Below are positions 6,077 to 6,077 of a stretch of DNA of 6,077 nt, piece by piece. The notes under the pieces were generated by a model, which saw only the letters and a list, made by a program, of their open reading frames with translations, did no database searches and was not told the DNA's origin. The stretch's first letter is position 1; the number at the start of each line of letters is the position of its first letter. The translations under genes were made by a program, and so were the position numbers. The stretch lies in assembly GCA_964596165.1 (NCBI GenBank), contig CAZQTW010000136.1, positions 1 through 6,077 on the forward strand. The letters run 5' to 3'. Source of the stretch: CAYUQT01 sp964596165. Its GTDB lineage: Bacteria > Planctomycetota > Phycisphaerae > UBA1845 > JAFGLZ01.

Positions 6077-6077
6077 T

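Overview
The window carries one tightly packed block of genes, all on the + strand, GC-rich by eye and with little non-coding DNA. No tRNA, rRNA, CRISPR array, transposase, integrase or att-like repeat is visible. The protein styles point to a planctomycete or a related PVC-type environmental bacterium. The evidence is a secreted HEAT-repeat protein ending in the TG...W..WW tail common in that group, a large secreted beta-rich protein with Asp/Asn-rich calcium loops, and a TPR protein. This assignment is inferred from style, not from a recognised marker gene; Verrucomicrobiota or Myxococcota would also be possible.

Layout: the first ~40 bases look like the end of an upstream gene. A 479-residue TPR-type helical repeat protein without a signal peptide follows (59-1498). 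After a 120-base gap come four reading frames, each with a strong Shine-Dalgarno sequence and an N-terminal signal-like segment. These are a 715-residue secreted Ig-like/calcium-loop protein (1619-3766), a 370-residue secreted HEAT-repeat protein (3808-4920), a 312-residue secreted enzyme-like protein (4917-5855), and a 41-codon exported-looking frame (5951-6076) that stops one base before the window ends. The third and fourth genes overlap by ATGA, so genes 2-4, and probably the fifth frame, read as one operon whose products leave the cytoplasm.

The most informative gene is the one at 4917-5855. It has the ligand pattern of the zinc-dependent phospholipase C / S1-P1 nuclease superfamily: a Trp that signal peptidase would expose as residue 1, a His at mature position 6, an HxxxD pair and an HxxxE pair. 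This suggests an exported trinuclear-zinc hydrolase (phospholipase-like or nuclease-like) made together with a calcium-binding surface or secreted scaffold and a helical-repeat partner. The enzyme fold is inferred from motifs. The substrate and the joint function of the cassette cannot be read from the sequence.
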